A stretch of 64,000 nucleotides of DNA from Flavobacteriales bacterium (GCA_002717515.1 PBEC01000008.1:117561-181560), one strand, 5' to 3'. Shown: positions 9,233 through 18,902, counted from the first letter of the stretch. Program-made: numbers and translations. Notes: generated by a model from the sequence alone, not told the origin.

Positions 9233-10666
9233 TTATTCTATTGATGTTTGAGAATAAGGATCCATTTGTTCATCGTGCTGAGAAAGGTCTAGTCCAATGT
9301 CTTCTGACGCTTCAGAAACACGAAGAGGAATAATCATATCCGTTAATTTGTAAAGCAACCAAGATCCACCAAAAGTAAAAACCGAAACCAAAACTAATGC
9401 AATCATATGATGACCAAAAATTCCCCAACCTAAATTACCTTCTCCTCCGTGTAATAAACTTGCTCCTTCACCGTGAGCAAAAATTGCAGTTAATATCATA
9501 CCCATAATACCACCTACACCATGACAGGCAAAAACATCCAGAGTATCATCAAGTCGTTGCATTTTATTCCAGTTTACAACTGAATTGGAAACTATTGAAG
9601 TAATAAAACCGAAGAATATGGCTTCAGGTACAGAAACATAACCTGCAGCAGGAGTAATAGCTACTAAACCAACTACAGCACCAATACATGCTCCTAAAGC
9701 AGAAACTTTTCTTCCATTAATTCTATCAAAGAATATCCAGGTTAACATTGCGGTGGCTGAAGAAGAATTGGTAGTGATAAACGCCAATACCGCATCACCA
9801 TTTACACCAAAAGCTGAGCCAGCATTAAACCCAAACCAACCGAACCAAAGCATTCCTGTTCCTAGAATAACAAAAGGGATATTAGTTGGAGTATGCTCCT
9901 TATTCTTTCTTTTACCAAGAATCATTGCCCCCGCTAATGCAGCAAACCCTGCAGACATATGAACAACAGTTCCCCCAGCAAAATCTTTTACTCCAAAATA
10001 AGTATTCAACATACCATCAGGATGCCAAACCCAATGCGCTAAAGGGGTATATAAAAAGACAACAAAGAAACTTATGAAGATCAAATAAGAGATAAAACGT
10101 ACTCTCTCTGCAAAGGAACCAGTTATAATTGCTGGCGTGATGATTGCAAATTTCATTTGAAAGATGGCGAAAAGAACAAACGGAATTGTTGATGCCATTT
10201 GTTTATGAGGAGAACTTCCAAATTCTTCTATAAATTCAAAAAACGAATAGGAAAATGGATTACCCAACAAACTATGGGTTACTATTTCTCCAGAATCCGC
10301 TATTGATTCGAAACTTAAAATAGGATCTCCAAAAGCCAATCCAAAACCTAGCACAACCCAAACAATACTTATGATTCCCATACAAATAAAGGATTGAAGC
10401 ATGGTTGAAATAATATTTTTCTTACCAACCATACCTCCGTAAAAAAAAGACAAACCAGGTGTCATTAGTAAAACTAAACAAGCAGAGGTAAGAACCCAGG
10501 CTGTATCCGCAGGGTTGTATGAATCTTTTGGTAAAAAATTATCGGCTAAACCTGTGGGGGTAGTATTGGAAAAAATCGCACTTGATATATTACTCCAAAA
10601 CAATGCTACTATTGAGACTATCGCTATTAAAGCGAAAGAAACAACCCACCTTCTTTCAATTTTCAT
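9233..10666 (-). CDS. amt: Ammonium transporter (Amt family)
   Basis: A 477-residue polytopic membrane protein. Family motifs include NPADTAWVLTSACLVLLMTPGL, FFYGGMVGKKN, AHWVWHPDG with the first conserved histidine, DFAGGTVVHMSAGFAALAGA, WFGWFGFNAGS and FACHGVGGIMG with the second pore histidine. An extra N-terminal membrane helix (about 7-30) precedes the family core, and a short acidic C-terminal tail follows. It imports ammonium or ammonia across the inner membrane. No glnK (PII) gene lies beside it, unlike in many bacteria. It has its own strong promoter. Confidence 0.96.
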   Translation of the reverse strand: MKIERRWVVSFALIAIVSIVALFWSNISSAIFSNTTPTGLADNFLPKDSYNPADTAWVLTSACLVLLMTPGLSFFYGGMVGKKNIISTMLQSFICMGIISIVWVVLGFGLAFGDPILSFESIADSGEIVTHSLLGNPFSYSFFEFIEEFGSSPHKQMASTIPFVLFAIFQMKFAIITPAIITGSFAERVRFISYLIFISFFVVFLYTPLAHWVWHPDGMLNTYFGVKDFAGGTVVHMSAGFAALAGAMILGKRKNKEHTPTNIPFVILGTGMLWFGWFGFNAGSAFGVNGDAVLAFITTNSSSATAMLTWIFFDRINGRKVSALGACIGAVVGLVAITPAAGYVSVPEAIFFGFITSIVSNSVVNWNKMQRLDDTLDVFACHGVGGIMGMILTAIFAHGEGASLLHGGEGNLGWGIFGHHMIALVLVSVFTFGGSWLLYKLTDMIIPLRVSEASEDIGLDLSQHDEQMDPYSQTSIE

Positions 10667-10690
10667 TTAAATCAGTCTTAAAAAGAGCTG

Positions 10691-10721
10691 CAAAAATAAG
10701 CGTATAAATGAAAAAAAACAA
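10691..10721 (-). promoter_or_regulatory. Promoter of amt (TTG-N20-TATTTTTG)
   Basis: On the minus strand TTG (10721-10719) and TATTTTTG (10698-10691) are separated by 20 nt, an exact Bacteroidota promoter. The -7 region shares the 14-mer GCTTATTTTTGCAG with the region upstream of nqrA. Confidence 0.75.
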
Positions 10722-10791
10722 GTCGAGCTCGAAAAAGAGCTTTATTAGATCAGCAAAACGATCTTAATTAGAAAGAGTCAAAATAAGTAGT

Positions 10792-11733
10792 TCACCTCCG
10801 TTTACCTCTCAAATAAATCTTTTCTCCTTCCTTTGGGGTGTATCCCTCTGTCCAATTATTTCTTCGGTATAAATGTTTTAATTTAATTCCAAATTGTTGT
10901 GATATTCGATATGGACAATCCCCCGCCTTGGCAAAATATATCTTTTGAGTACCTCTTGAACGCTTAGGCTGTAAATATACAGCACTCCCAATTTGAAGGG
11001 TTGTATCGGAATTACAATCGTTGTACGAAAAAAGTCGAGAAAGAGAAATATTGAATCTTTTAGAAATACTGTAATAAGTATCGCCTTTTTTGACCTCTAT
11101 ATATTTAATCCAATTTGACGAAATTTTAACTTCATAATTAAATTTATTTGTTTGTTTTTTTAATTCTTGATTGGTCTTTTTATGAAAACTTCCTTTTTTC
11201 TTATTCTTTTGTTTAATTTTCAGCTTTTCTTGCGTTACAAATCGATTCAAATCATAACGTTCAATCATATCAATTAGTAAAACAGCATACCGCTTGTTTG
11301 TGGCATAACCCGCATTTTTTAATCCTTTACACCACCCTTTATAGTCGGTCAATTTTAAATTAAAAAGGGAAGCGTATCGTTTACTCCCTTTTAAAAAATC
11401 AGAATGATCTCTATAAGATTGCCAAACCGTTTTGTATTTACGAAAACATTCATTTTTCTTATCATCGTCTAAGCGGTATATGTCGCCTGTCCAGGAAGAA
11501 TGACATTTTATACCAAAGTGATTATTTGCATTTTTAGCCAATTCACTGTTTCCATATCCGCTCTCCAACATACCCTGGGCAAGAGTAATACTTGCTGGAA
11601 CTCCCGATCTATTCATTTCTTTTACTGCATCGGCCTTATACGTTTCAATATACTCACTAGGAGTTATCTTTTTGGCGTAAATAGAATGACAAAAGAAGCT
11701 AACTAACAGGAAAATAAATGGGTTTATTTTCAT
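10792..11733 (-). CDS. Secreted N-acetylglucosaminidase/muramidase with two LysM domains
   Basis: The track starts at a TTG at 11739; the ATG at 11733 (MKINPFIFLLVSFFCHSIYA signal peptide) is more likely, giving 313 residues. Residues about 25-165 are a FlgJ/glucosaminidase domain: PASITLAQGMLESGYG holds the probable catalytic glutamate, then NNHFGIKCH and KGLKNAGYATNKRYA. A lysine-rich linker leads to two LysM repeats (about 205-255, KKGDTYYSISKRFNI; and about 262-312, AKAGDCPYRISQQFGI) for peptidoglycan binding. It should cleave the glycan chains of peptidoglycan in the periplasm. It starts two bases after the barrel gene stop, so the two are co-transcribed. Confidence 0.9.
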   Translation of the reverse strand: MKINPFIFLLVSFFCHSIYAKKITPSEYIETYKADAVKEMNRSGVPASITLAQGMLESGYGNSELAKNANNHFGIKCHSSWTGDIYRLDDDKKNECFRKYKTVWQSYRDHSDFLKGSKRYASLFNLKLTDYKGWCKGLKNAGYATNKRYAVLLIDMIERYDLNRFVTQEKLKIKQKNKKKGSFHKKTNQELKKQTNKFNYEVKISSNWIKYIEVKKGDTYYSISKRFNISLSRLFSYNDCNSDTTLQIGSAVYLQPKRSRGTQKIYFAKAGDCPYRISQQFGIKLKHLYRRNNWTEGYTPKEGEKIYLRGKRR

Positions 11734-11735
11734 TC

Positions 11736-13424
11736 TCAAAAATTATAATCGATACCTACCAGCATATTAAAACCATAATTAGCATACTGATCCCAACGCT
11801 GGTGCTTGGTATTCAAAATATTATTTGTTTTAATGAAAGCACCTAGTTTTCGAGAGTAATTGTATCGAAAATCGATATTAAAATCAAAAATAGGATTCAG
11901 AGTGATGTTATTTGCAACTCCATTTTCATCAAAGGATTTTATTCCAAGTTGCTCTCCATAGTAGAATAAATCAGTTCCTAACACAAATTTATCCTGAAGT
12001 TTGTATCTCAACCTTGTTTCTCCATAAAGTGCAGGTAAGTGATATGCATCTAAATTGCGAACATCGTACAAATTAAATTCAACCTTGGTCAATACATTTA
12101 ACTTTTTACCTTCATGTAAAAACTCAAGAAATCCTTGTCTATTAACTACTGTATCACTCACAACATTAAACTCCATGAAAGGGTTATCGCTTAAATTATA
12201 ATAAATGGGCATAGACTTAAATCGTCGGTATCGAAAACCGAGGCTAAAACTCGAATTCGTGCTGAATGCACCTTTAATTCCCCCCATAAAATCTAAAGGA
12301 ACATTTACATTAAGGACATCCTGATAATTTGCAACAAAAGGATTTTCATACACATAATCCAAATAAGAAATTCTTTGGTAGTCGTTTTGTAACCTACCAA
12401 AAATATGCAAGACATCTTTCACAAAAGACCAATCTCCTTCCAGATAAGGCATAGCATTCAATTCTTTATTATTACTTTGATAAAATGTTTTTAACCCAAC
12501 TGTAAAATCGATTTCTTGAAATTGCAAATCAAAAGATGGGAATATATTGAAATAAAACGACTCATGATCTTTAAAAGGCCTACCAGAATTCAAATAACTT
12601 GTTCGATAATTTAACTTAAAAACTCCTTTGAACCAATCGTATTTTGACCAGTTTAAATATTTATTAAAATCTGCATCAAAATCAATTTTATGTTCAACAA
12701 CAGCCATATTATCCAGAGAAATTTCATTGTATTTCACTCCAAAATCATAGCCTAATTTTAACGGGTCATTTGATGAGGTTTTAAAACCCGTTTCAACACT
12801 AAATTTACCTACGCCTCGTTTAAAATCATTTTCATTAAATGACAGAAATTGGTCTTTATCAAAGCCATGAAAATTAAACATATTATTTTCATAGTCAGCA
12901 GAACCATAAAACAATTTTCCATTAAAAAACCTTTTCCCATATAAGGCAACCGTAGAATTTCCGTAAAGAGCATCAATCGGTGAACCAACTTGTTGTTTTT
13001 GAGAAAAATGAGTCGCATCAAAACCAAAACTATACTTTCTATTTCTAAGAGTGGAATAGCTCAACTCCGCCATTGGGGAAGTTCTAAAATCATTAACTCC
13101 CATTGCAACATAACGCCTTCTAATTTTTTGCAAAGGTTCCACCATCCTAATTTTTGGTGCCTTTATAGTTTTAATTTTGAAATCAGACGATGTTTTTTTA
13201 TCCAAAAAGAAATATTTAACCTCTGTTTCTATTTTTGATGAATCTTGAAAAAGTGGGTCATCGCCAATTTTTTTACCATAATTAACGGTCACCTTACCTT
13301 CTCCAGGAATATAGATTTTCATTCCGTCAACTACCTTAGTTGTATCGTTTAACTGATTTTGTCCAATTGCACCAAATGATAGAGCAATCAAAAAAGGAAT
13401 AATATTTCGGTACTTTTGTATCAT
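11736..13424 (-). CDS. Outer-membrane beta-barrel protein paired with TPR protein
   Basis: A 562-residue protein with a signal peptide (IIPFLIALSFGAIGQ) and a charged N-terminal region of about 100 residues. A long series of amphipathic strands follows (KYSFGFDATHFSQKQ, KLGYDFGVKYNEI, RLRYKLQDKFVLGTDLFYYGEQ, FDFNIDFRYNYSRKLGAFIKTNNILN) and ends in the aromatic strand MLVGIDYNF. The end resembles TonB-dependent receptor barrels, but I see no plug domain or TonB box. It begins one base after the TPR gene stop and ends two bases before the glucosaminidase gene. A role as the membrane part of a TPR-dependent envelope complex is inference. Confidence 0.75.
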   Translation of the reverse strand: MIQKYRNIIPFLIALSFGAIGQNQLNDTTKVVDGMKIYIPGEGKVTVNYGKKIGDDPLFQDSSKIETEVKYFFLDKKTSSDFKIKTIKAPKIRMVEPLQKIRRRYVAMGVNDFRTSPMAELSYSTLRNRKYSFGFDATHFSQKQQVGSPIDALYGNSTVALYGKRFFNGKLFYGSADYENNMFNFHGFDKDQFLSFNENDFKRGVGKFSVETGFKTSSNDPLKLGYDFGVKYNEISLDNMAVVEHKIDFDADFNKYLNWSKYDWFKGVFKLNYRTSYLNSGRPFKDHESFYFNIFPSFDLQFQEIDFTVGLKTFYQSNNKELNAMPYLEGDWSFVKDVLHIFGRLQNDYQRISYLDYVYENPFVANYQDVLNVNVPLDFMGGIKGAFSTNSSFSLGFRYRRFKSMPIYYNLSDNPFMEFNVVSDTVVNRQGFLEFLHEGKKLNVLTKVEFNLYDVRNLDAYHLPALYGETRLRYKLQDKFVLGTDLFYYGEQLGIKSFDENGVANNITLNPIFDFNIDFRYNYSRKLGAFIKTNNILNTKHQRWDQYANYGFNMLVGIDYNF

Positions 13425-13425
13425 C

Positions 13426-16400
13426 TTATTTTTGATTTAAGGAATCAGTTGGAGTTGTTGATTCAAAATTCAATGTATCTAGTGGTTCATCATCCTCCTC
13501 TTCCTCGATATTGAATAACTCTTCGCTAACATTTTCTTCATCTCCAAGATCAATAAACACTTCTTCTTTTTCTACAACCTTCAAAGCAGCCTCTTCAATG
13601 AATTTAATTTCAGCAAGCCTTTTGTTTACTTCGTCAATAATTTTTTGATCACTTGAATGTTCAAGAACATTTTTTAAAGCATATTTAGCATCCACTAATG
13701 CTTCATTTTTAATTAAAATATCAGCCAAAAGAATGTACCCTTTTGAGTACCAGTACGGATAATTTGAGAACTCCTTCAACAAACGGATAGAGAGCTCCTG
13801 ACTGGTTTTATAATCCTCTTGTAAGTACTTTATATAAGACATTTGATATATTGCCTCCGCAGCCATTACTTTTTGAGTTTCTCCTGCAATTTTTTCATAA
13901 GCAGTATAGGCTTCATTGTATTTATGAGACTGGAAATAAGCATTTCCTAATAATAATCGAGCTTGAAACTTATTATAATTCTCAACTAGCTTATTGCCCT
14001 CAACAAGTAATGCATACTTTACTGTTGATTCAAAATCTTCCAGATTTGAATATGCAATCATTAAACCAACCAAAGCATCCTTCTCATAAACATCATACTC
14101 TGTTTTTTCTACCAAAAGTAAAAACCTTCCAATTGCTTTTTGATACTCGTCATTTCCCATATAAATGGATGAGGACTTGTACAGAGCTTCTTCAGTCCAC
14201 TCTCCATATGGTGCATCAATAACTTTTTCAAAATATGGTAAAGATTGCTCTTCTTTTTTGAGAGCATAATAACTTTCAGCAATCATATAATTTGCATCGT
14301 TGGCAAAAATCCCATTGGGAAAATCTTTTAGATAAGCTTCTAATTTACCCGTTGCTACAGTATATTCACCTTCCTTATAATATCCTTTAGCACTCTCAAA
14401 AACAAGGGTGTCTTTTGCTCCCATTGACTCATCAGGCAACCCTAAATTAGCTCTGAAATTCAGATAACGCTCTACATTTTTCAAATCAAAGGTTGCAACC
14501 TGTCTCAAACCTCTAAGAGCATTAGCTGCATATTCTGTTTTTGGATCTTTTTGTACAGCTGCCTCGAATAATTGGGCCGATTCCTCAAACAACTTCCTGT
14601 CCCGTTTAATATTTGCCATCTTGTTCAAAGATTGCTGAACTAAGGCTGTGTTGTTCTCATGATTGTCAACAATATCTTGAAAATATTTATATGCAATATC
14701 AAATTTTTCGAGTCTTTGATAATAAACATCACCCGCTTTAAATTTTGAATCATCAATATACTTACTGGCAGGGAAATTAAATATTAAATTTTCAAAAGCT
14801 TCAGCTTCCAGCTCGTACTTATTCAAAAGTTTATAAGCCTGACCAAGTTGAAAATAACCATAATCAGTTTCTCTTTCACCAATTTTAATAGCTTCTTTAT
14901 AATAATTAACGGCATGAATTAATTCATTTTGCTTTTCAGAACCAGTCAAACTATTGCTAAGAATTAAATAAGCATCTCCTGTTCTGAGATAAGCATCTTT
15001 AATCTTATCTGTAGGTTTATCGTTTGCATGTTTATTTATATAATTTCTATACGCTTTTATAGCAGGGCCATATTCTCGCAAACGCATATTTGTATATCCC
15101 AATTGATAATCAACTTCTTTATACTCATCTAAAAGTATAGCTCCAGGACAAGACTTAAATACCTCATATTGTGCCAAAGCTGCTTTATATTCGTTTAACT
15201 TGTAAAAAGATTCTGCCTTCCAATAGTTTGCAAGTGCAACAATTTCTCGATCCTCAGGCGTTTTTAGCGATTTATTGAAATAATATATCGCCTTCCTAAA
15301 ATTTTCCAACTCACCCCTATTAACAAACCCTATTTTTTGATTATTAAATTCCTGAACTCCCTTGTAATAGGTTACTTTTTGGTACGCATAATTTAAATCA
15401 GGACCTTTATCTTTTATTTTTTCTAATGCCCTTATTGCTCTGGGATAATCTTTTGTATTCAAGTAAACATTCAATAAAATTTTTCTTGCTCGATCCACAT
15501 TTGAAGAATTTGGATATTTAGCGATGTAATTTTCAAGTGCTATAATACTCTCATGATATGGATCAATATCAAGTTCAAAAGAAAGTTTAGCATAATTGAA
15601 AAGCGCATTTTCAGTGATATCAAAATCATGATGATTTTTATGTGCATTTCTAAAGGCTCTTCTCGCTGCTCTTTTGTTATTCAGATGGATGTAACAATCA
15701 CCGGAATAATACATAGACAACTGCCCCAACTTAGACTCATCATCTGAGGATTTATTAAAATTATTTAAAGCCTTTTTATACTCTGCATTTTTATAATAAG
15801 AATATCCCAACTGGAAATAAGCCATTGTATCCATTTGACTTACTTTCTCCTTGAACTTTTCAAAATAAACAACAGTGCTGTCGTAATTTCCCAGCTTATA
15901 AAAACCCTCTCCAACTAATCGCGCAATTTCAGGAGCTCTTTTAGTATTGGATTTTTTTAAAAATGGAGCTCCATAGGCAACCAACTCTTCATTTTTGTTT
16001 TGCAAGTATAAAATTTGAGTAATGTAATAAGGTACAATTGGAGCAAAAACAGAATCGTTCTCTAAACTTTTAAACTCCTTAAAAGCAATCTCATTATAAT
16101 TAAACTTGTATGATAAATGAGCAAAATAAAACTGAGAAGATTTTTGATAATCACTAACTACAGATTTTGCTTTATGAAACATTTTTTGAGCTTCAGAAAA
16201 CTTCTTTTTACGAAACAATGCATACCCATACTTAAATTGATATTCAGGCACTTCATTTAGTTCCAAATCATTTTCATCAACTTGCTCAAACCATTTTAGA
16301 GCGCTTGACCATCTTTTTTTACGGTAGTTGTATTGTCCCAATTGAAATCTTGCGCGACGTACTTTAGGACTTTGAGGATGATTTTCAATAAATCGAATAA

Positions 16401-16680
16401 ATAAATACTCTGCATCTTGATTAAACAATTCTAATGCGCATAAAGCGACATAGTACTCCGCATTCATTTTAACCTCTGAGTGAGGCTCATCAATTTCATC
16501 GTAAATACGCTTAAATTTTCTTTGAGCTGCCACATATTTCTCAGCAGCAAAAAGCTCCTTTGCCCTCTTAAAATCAGCATTATCGTGAGCATACACTAAG
16601 CTTTGTTGTGCATTAACAATATTTACCGCAAAAAATAGGATAAGAAGCACTGTAGTTTTTATCAATCTCATTCGATACAT
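13426..16680 (-). CDS. Large periplasmic tetratricopeptide repeat protein
   Basis: A 1084-residue protein with a signal peptide (LIKTTVLLILFFAVNIVNA) and nearly continuous TPR repeats up to about residue 1020. Examples are FQLGQYNYRKKRWSSALKWFEQV, FQLGYSYYKNAEYKKALNNF and MIAESYYALKKEEQSLPYFEKV. The C-terminus is very acidic (FNIEEEEDDEPLD). Two ATG codons four residues apart (16680 and 16671) are both possible starts. TPR solenoids are protein-interaction scaffolds, so this one probably binds the barrel protein encoded one base downstream, or peptidoglycan-linked partners. No enzymatic motif is seen. Similar long TPR proteins are common in Bacteroidota and poorly characterised. Confidence 0.85.
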   Translation of the reverse strand: MYRMRLIKTTVLLILFFAVNIVNAQQSLVYAHDNADFKRAKELFAAEKYVAAQRKFKRIYDEIDEPHSEVKMNAEYYVALCALELFNQDAEYLFIRFIENHPQSPKVRRARFQLGQYNYRKKRWSSALKWFEQVDENDLELNEVPEYQFKYGYALFRKKKFSEAQKMFHKAKSVVSDYQKSSQFYFAHLSYKFNYNEIAFKEFKSLENDSVFAPIVPYYITQILYLQNKNEELVAYGAPFLKKSNTKRAPEIARLVGEGFYKLGNYDSTVVYFEKFKEKVSQMDTMAYFQLGYSYYKNAEYKKALNNFNKSSDDESKLGQLSMYYSGDCYIHLNNKRAARRAFRNAHKNHHDFDITENALFNYAKLSFELDIDPYHESIIALENYIAKYPNSSNVDRARKILLNVYLNTKDYPRAIRALEKIKDKGPDLNYAYQKVTYYKGVQEFNNQKIGFVNRGELENFRKAIYYFNKSLKTPEDREIVALANYWKAESFYKLNEYKAALAQYEVFKSCPGAILLDEYKEVDYQLGYTNMRLREYGPAIKAYRNYINKHANDKPTDKIKDAYLRTGDAYLILSNSLTGSEKQNELIHAVNYYKEAIKIGERETDYGYFQLGQAYKLLNKYELEAEAFENLIFNFPASKYIDDSKFKAGDVYYQRLEKFDIAYKYFQDIVDNHENNTALVQQSLNKMANIKRDRKLFEESAQLFEAAVQKDPKTEYAANALRGLRQVATFDLKNVERYLNFRANLGLPDESMGAKDTLVFESAKGYYKEGEYTVATGKLEAYLKDFPNGIFANDANYMIAESYYALKKEEQSLPYFEKVIDAPYGEWTEEALYKSSSIYMGNDEYQKAIGRFLLLVEKTEYDVYEKDALVGLMIAYSNLEDFESTVKYALLVEGNKLVENYNKFQARLLLGNAYFQSHKYNEAYTAYEKIAGETQKVMAAEAIYQMSYIKYLQEDYKTSQELSIRLLKEFSNYPYWYSKGYILLADILIKNEALVDAKYALKNVLEHSSDQKIIDEVNKRLAEIKFIEEAALKVVEKEEVFIDLGDEENVSEELFNIEEEEDDEPLDTLNFESTTPTDSLNQK

Positions 16681-16961
16681 TTTATCATTTAAAGCTTGGC
16701 TGAATGAAGAGAAAATTATATTCTTTCCAATTAAATCTGCTCAAAGGCAAACTATACCTAAATTAAAAATACTACTGTCGAAGGTACTCAACGAATAAGC
16801 CAAAGTTTTCTTATCAACGAATTATTGTGAAATAAAGTATTGAGATTGATAGAGTTACTAAGTTAAAACAACGTTAAATATTGCACTTTACAAGAATTAT
16901 TAAACATTTTTCATCTGTTAATCAAATAATTAGATTAACTTGCGGTCATAATTATAATACA
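16681..16961. other. Divergent intergenic region / cold shock gene leader
   Basis: This 281-bp AT-rich stretch separates the minus-strand TPR gene from the plus-strand cold shock gene. It probably holds both promoters and a 5' leader. I see no gene and no clean consensus promoter; TTAACTTG about 30 nt before the start is a poor match. Cold shock leaders are often thermosensing in other bacteria, but no conserved cold-box sequence is identifiable by eye. Confidence 0.4.
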
Positions 16962-17153
16962 ATGGCAAAAGGTACAGTAAAATTTTTCAATGATTCCAAA
17001 GGTTTTGGATTTATTGTAGACGAAGAAACAGGGAAAGATATTTTTGTTCACGTTTCTGGATTAGTTGATGAAGTTAAAGAAAATGATGAAGTTACTTTCG
17101 ATGTAGCCGATGGACGAAAAGGTCCAAACGCTGTAGACGTTAGACTAGCATAA
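16962..17153 (+). CDS. Cold shock protein, CspA family
   Basis: The track ORF is over-extended to 16881. The ATG at 16962 gives the standard 63-residue protein MAKGTVKFFNDSKGFGFI... with RNP1 (KGFGFI) and RNP2 (DIFVHVS) motifs of the OB-fold nucleic-acid-binding cold shock domain. These proteins bind single-stranded RNA/DNA in the cytoplasm and melt mRNA structure. It is a single-gene unit with its own terminator. Confidence 0.96.
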   Translation: MAKGTVKFFNDSKGFGFIVDEETGKDIFVHVSGLVDEVKENDEVTFDVADGRKGPNAVDVRLA

Positions 17154-17175
17154 AATATTTTTTTACTTGATTACT

Positions 17176-17203
17176 AAGGCCATCATCTGATGGCCTTTTT
17201 TTT
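17176..17203 (+). terminator. Intrinsic terminator of the cold shock gene
   Basis: AAGGCCATC-ATCT-GATGGCCTT is a perfect 9-bp stem followed by a T-run, 22 bp after the stop codon. Confidence 0.88.
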
Positions 17204-17229
17204 GCCCAAAATTAAATTCAGAAAAACAG

Positions 17230-18267
17230 TTAGAGTTTAGGATGGGATACCTTTCCAGAACATGAATCACTGGAAGCTCCTGTGACTGAGCTTAAAATAT
17301 TGATCTTATTTTTAATTCTTAAGTACCCCAATAAACCAAAAATTATAGCCTCCTTAAAATCGATAATATCTGATTCAGGTAATATTTTTTGACACTCTGA
17401 ATATTTATCGATGCAACTCATAAGAAACAAATTTTTGGCTCCACCACCTGTAAACAAAGCTTTTTTTGAAGAACCTTTCAGATACCCCCCTATTATTTGA
17501 CCAATATGTTCGTAATAAGTTCTAAGTTTATCTTCTATTGAAGAATTAAAATCACTTAATATCGGCAGAAAATCTTTCTCTAACTTCTCAAAACCCATAC
17601 TTTTTCCTACATCATAGTAAGACCAGCTGTTTAATTTTTCCAGAAGATCTTTTCGAACTCTTCCTGATTTCCCTAAATCACCATTGCGATCAAATTCATA
17701 CCCCAGTTTATTTGCTAGAATATTTGACACAATATTACAGGGCGAAATGTCTTTAGCAATCCGTTTGCTTTGAAAAGTTGTACTGTAATTCGATATCCCT
17801 CCAAGATTCACACAATAATCGTAATCTGAAAATAAAATATCGTCACCAACTGGAACAAGTGGTGCTCCTTGACCTCCCTTTGAAACATCCAACGACCGAA
17901 AATCGCCAACCGTTTCAATACCCGTTACTGAAGATATATTATCTAAATTTCCAATTTGAAAAGTAATCCCTTTTTCGGGCTCATGATAAACAGTATGTCC
18001 ATGAGAAGATATCAAGTCGGGGCTTTTTTTACCTTTTAAAAACAACACAGATTGTTGCCCTAGAAAATCACCATAATCCTTATGTAATTGAGACAATTGA
18101 CTTTTTGACAAATCTCTGGCCTTCTTAAGAGTAGACACCCATTGATTCGGGTATTTTACAGTTGATGCTGAAATAAGCTCATAGGTTTTTCCATCATTGG
18201 TAAATTCCATGAGAGCCATGTCCAAACCATCCAGGCTTGTTCCTGACATTAAACCTAAAACAATCAT
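17230..18267 (-). CDS. anmK: Anhydro-N-acetylmuramic acid kinase
   Basis: A 345-residue cytoplasmic kinase of the ASKHA fold. It has the N-terminal phosphate loop GLMSGTSLDGLD, then SSHGHTVYHEP, TVGDFRSLDVSKGGQGAPLVPVGD, NLGGISN and ALFTGGGAKN, all AnmK hallmarks. It phosphorylates and hydrolyses 1,6-anhydro-MurNAc to MurNAc-6-phosphate in peptidoglycan recycling. No murQ is adjacent. It follows the HAD gene by 42 bp and is probably last in the lipoprotein-HAD-anmK unit, or driven by a weak TATCTTTC box just upstream. Confidence 0.95.
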   Translation of the reverse strand: MIVLGLMSGTSLDGLDMALMEFTNDGKTYELISASTVKYPNQWVSTLKKARDLSKSQLSQLHKDYGDFLGQQSVLFLKGKKSPDLISSHGHTVYHEPEKGITFQIGNLDNISSVTGIETVGDFRSLDVSKGGQGAPLVPVGDDILFSDYDYCVNLGGISNYSTTFQSKRIAKDISPCNIVSNILANKLGYEFDRNGDLGKSGRVRKDLLEKLNSWSYYDVGKSMGFEKLEKDFLPILSDFNSSIEDKLRTYYEHIGQIIGGYLKGSSKKALFTGGGAKNLFLMSCIDKYSECQKILPESDIIDFKEAIIFGLLGYLRIKNKINILSSVTGASSDSCSGKVSHPKL

Positions 18268-18309
18268 AAATGAATATATCGAAAGATAGGCTAAGAATGT
18301 TACCTTAAT

Positions 18310-18900
18310 TTAAAAATATTGCATATAGTTCCTGACATCGATGCTCATCATACCAGCTTTTCGGGCAGCTTCCAAACCAGGGTTACCATCTTCAAAAACA
18401 ACACAATCTTTTGGTTTAAGCCCCATTTCAAAAGCGGCTCTTAAAAAAGTTTCTGGATGTGGCTTGTGATTTTCAACATCATCACAAGTAACTACAGTGT
18501 CAAAAAAGTCATTAAAACCTATAGCTTTAAGTGTTAGTTCAACCGATTTTCTTTGTCCTCCACTTCCAATTGCCATAGGAATTTTCCCTTTATACGATAG
18601 AGCTATTTTTGCAACAATTTCGATTGGCTTTACCAATGAGAGAAGCTGAAGGAACTTAGACTCTTTCTCAATACCCAAATCAGTCCCATCCACACCCTTA
18701 ATATTCAATTTAGATATTAAATTTCTAAAAACCTCTAGGGTAGGTTTTCCAGCCTCTTCATAAAAATAACTCTCCGGGAAATCAAACCCTCTTTTATTAC
18801 ATACAAATTGACACGCCATATAATGAATAGGCATGGTATCTGCCAAAGTTCCGTCTAAATCAAAAATGAAACCTTTAAAATCAGAGGGAAGTTTTATCAC
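18310..18900 (-). CDS. HAD-superfamily hydrolase, beta-phosphoglucomutase/YqaB-like (GTG start)
   Basis: A 196-residue HAD protein with motif I FIFDLDGTLADTM, motif II MAIGSGG, and motif III/IV CVVFEDGNPGLEAARKAGM, with an alpha-helical cap as in YqaB/beta-phosphoglucomutase enzymes. It likely dephosphorylates or isomerises a sugar phosphate. The start is GTG, two bases after the previous stop, so it is translated in an operon with the upstream lipoprotein gene. The exact substrate is not evident. Confidence 0.85.
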   Translation of the reverse strand: MIKLPSDFKGFIFDLDGTLADTMPIHYMACQFVCNKRGFDFPESYFYEEAGKPTLEVFRNLISKLNIKGVDGTDLGIEKESKFLQLLSLVKPIEIVAKIALSYKGKIPMAIGSGGQRKSVELTLKAIGFNDFFDTVVTCDDVENHKPHPETFLRAAFEMGLKPKDCVVFEDGNPGLEAARKAGMMSIDVRNYMQYF

Positions 18901-18902
18901 AA

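Noticed and set aside
10725-10745. Hairpin GCTC-GAAAAA-GAGC upstream of amt
   Set aside because: Only four base pairs and no adjacent T-run in a useful place; likely chance.
13851-14222. Plus-strand ORF of 123 residues
   Set aside because: It lies antisense within the TPR gene; composition is a repeat-driven shadow without a plausible start or domain.
16881-16961. N-terminal extension of the cold shock protein
   Set aside because: Cold shock proteins start at MAKGTVKFF; the extension is leader sequence.
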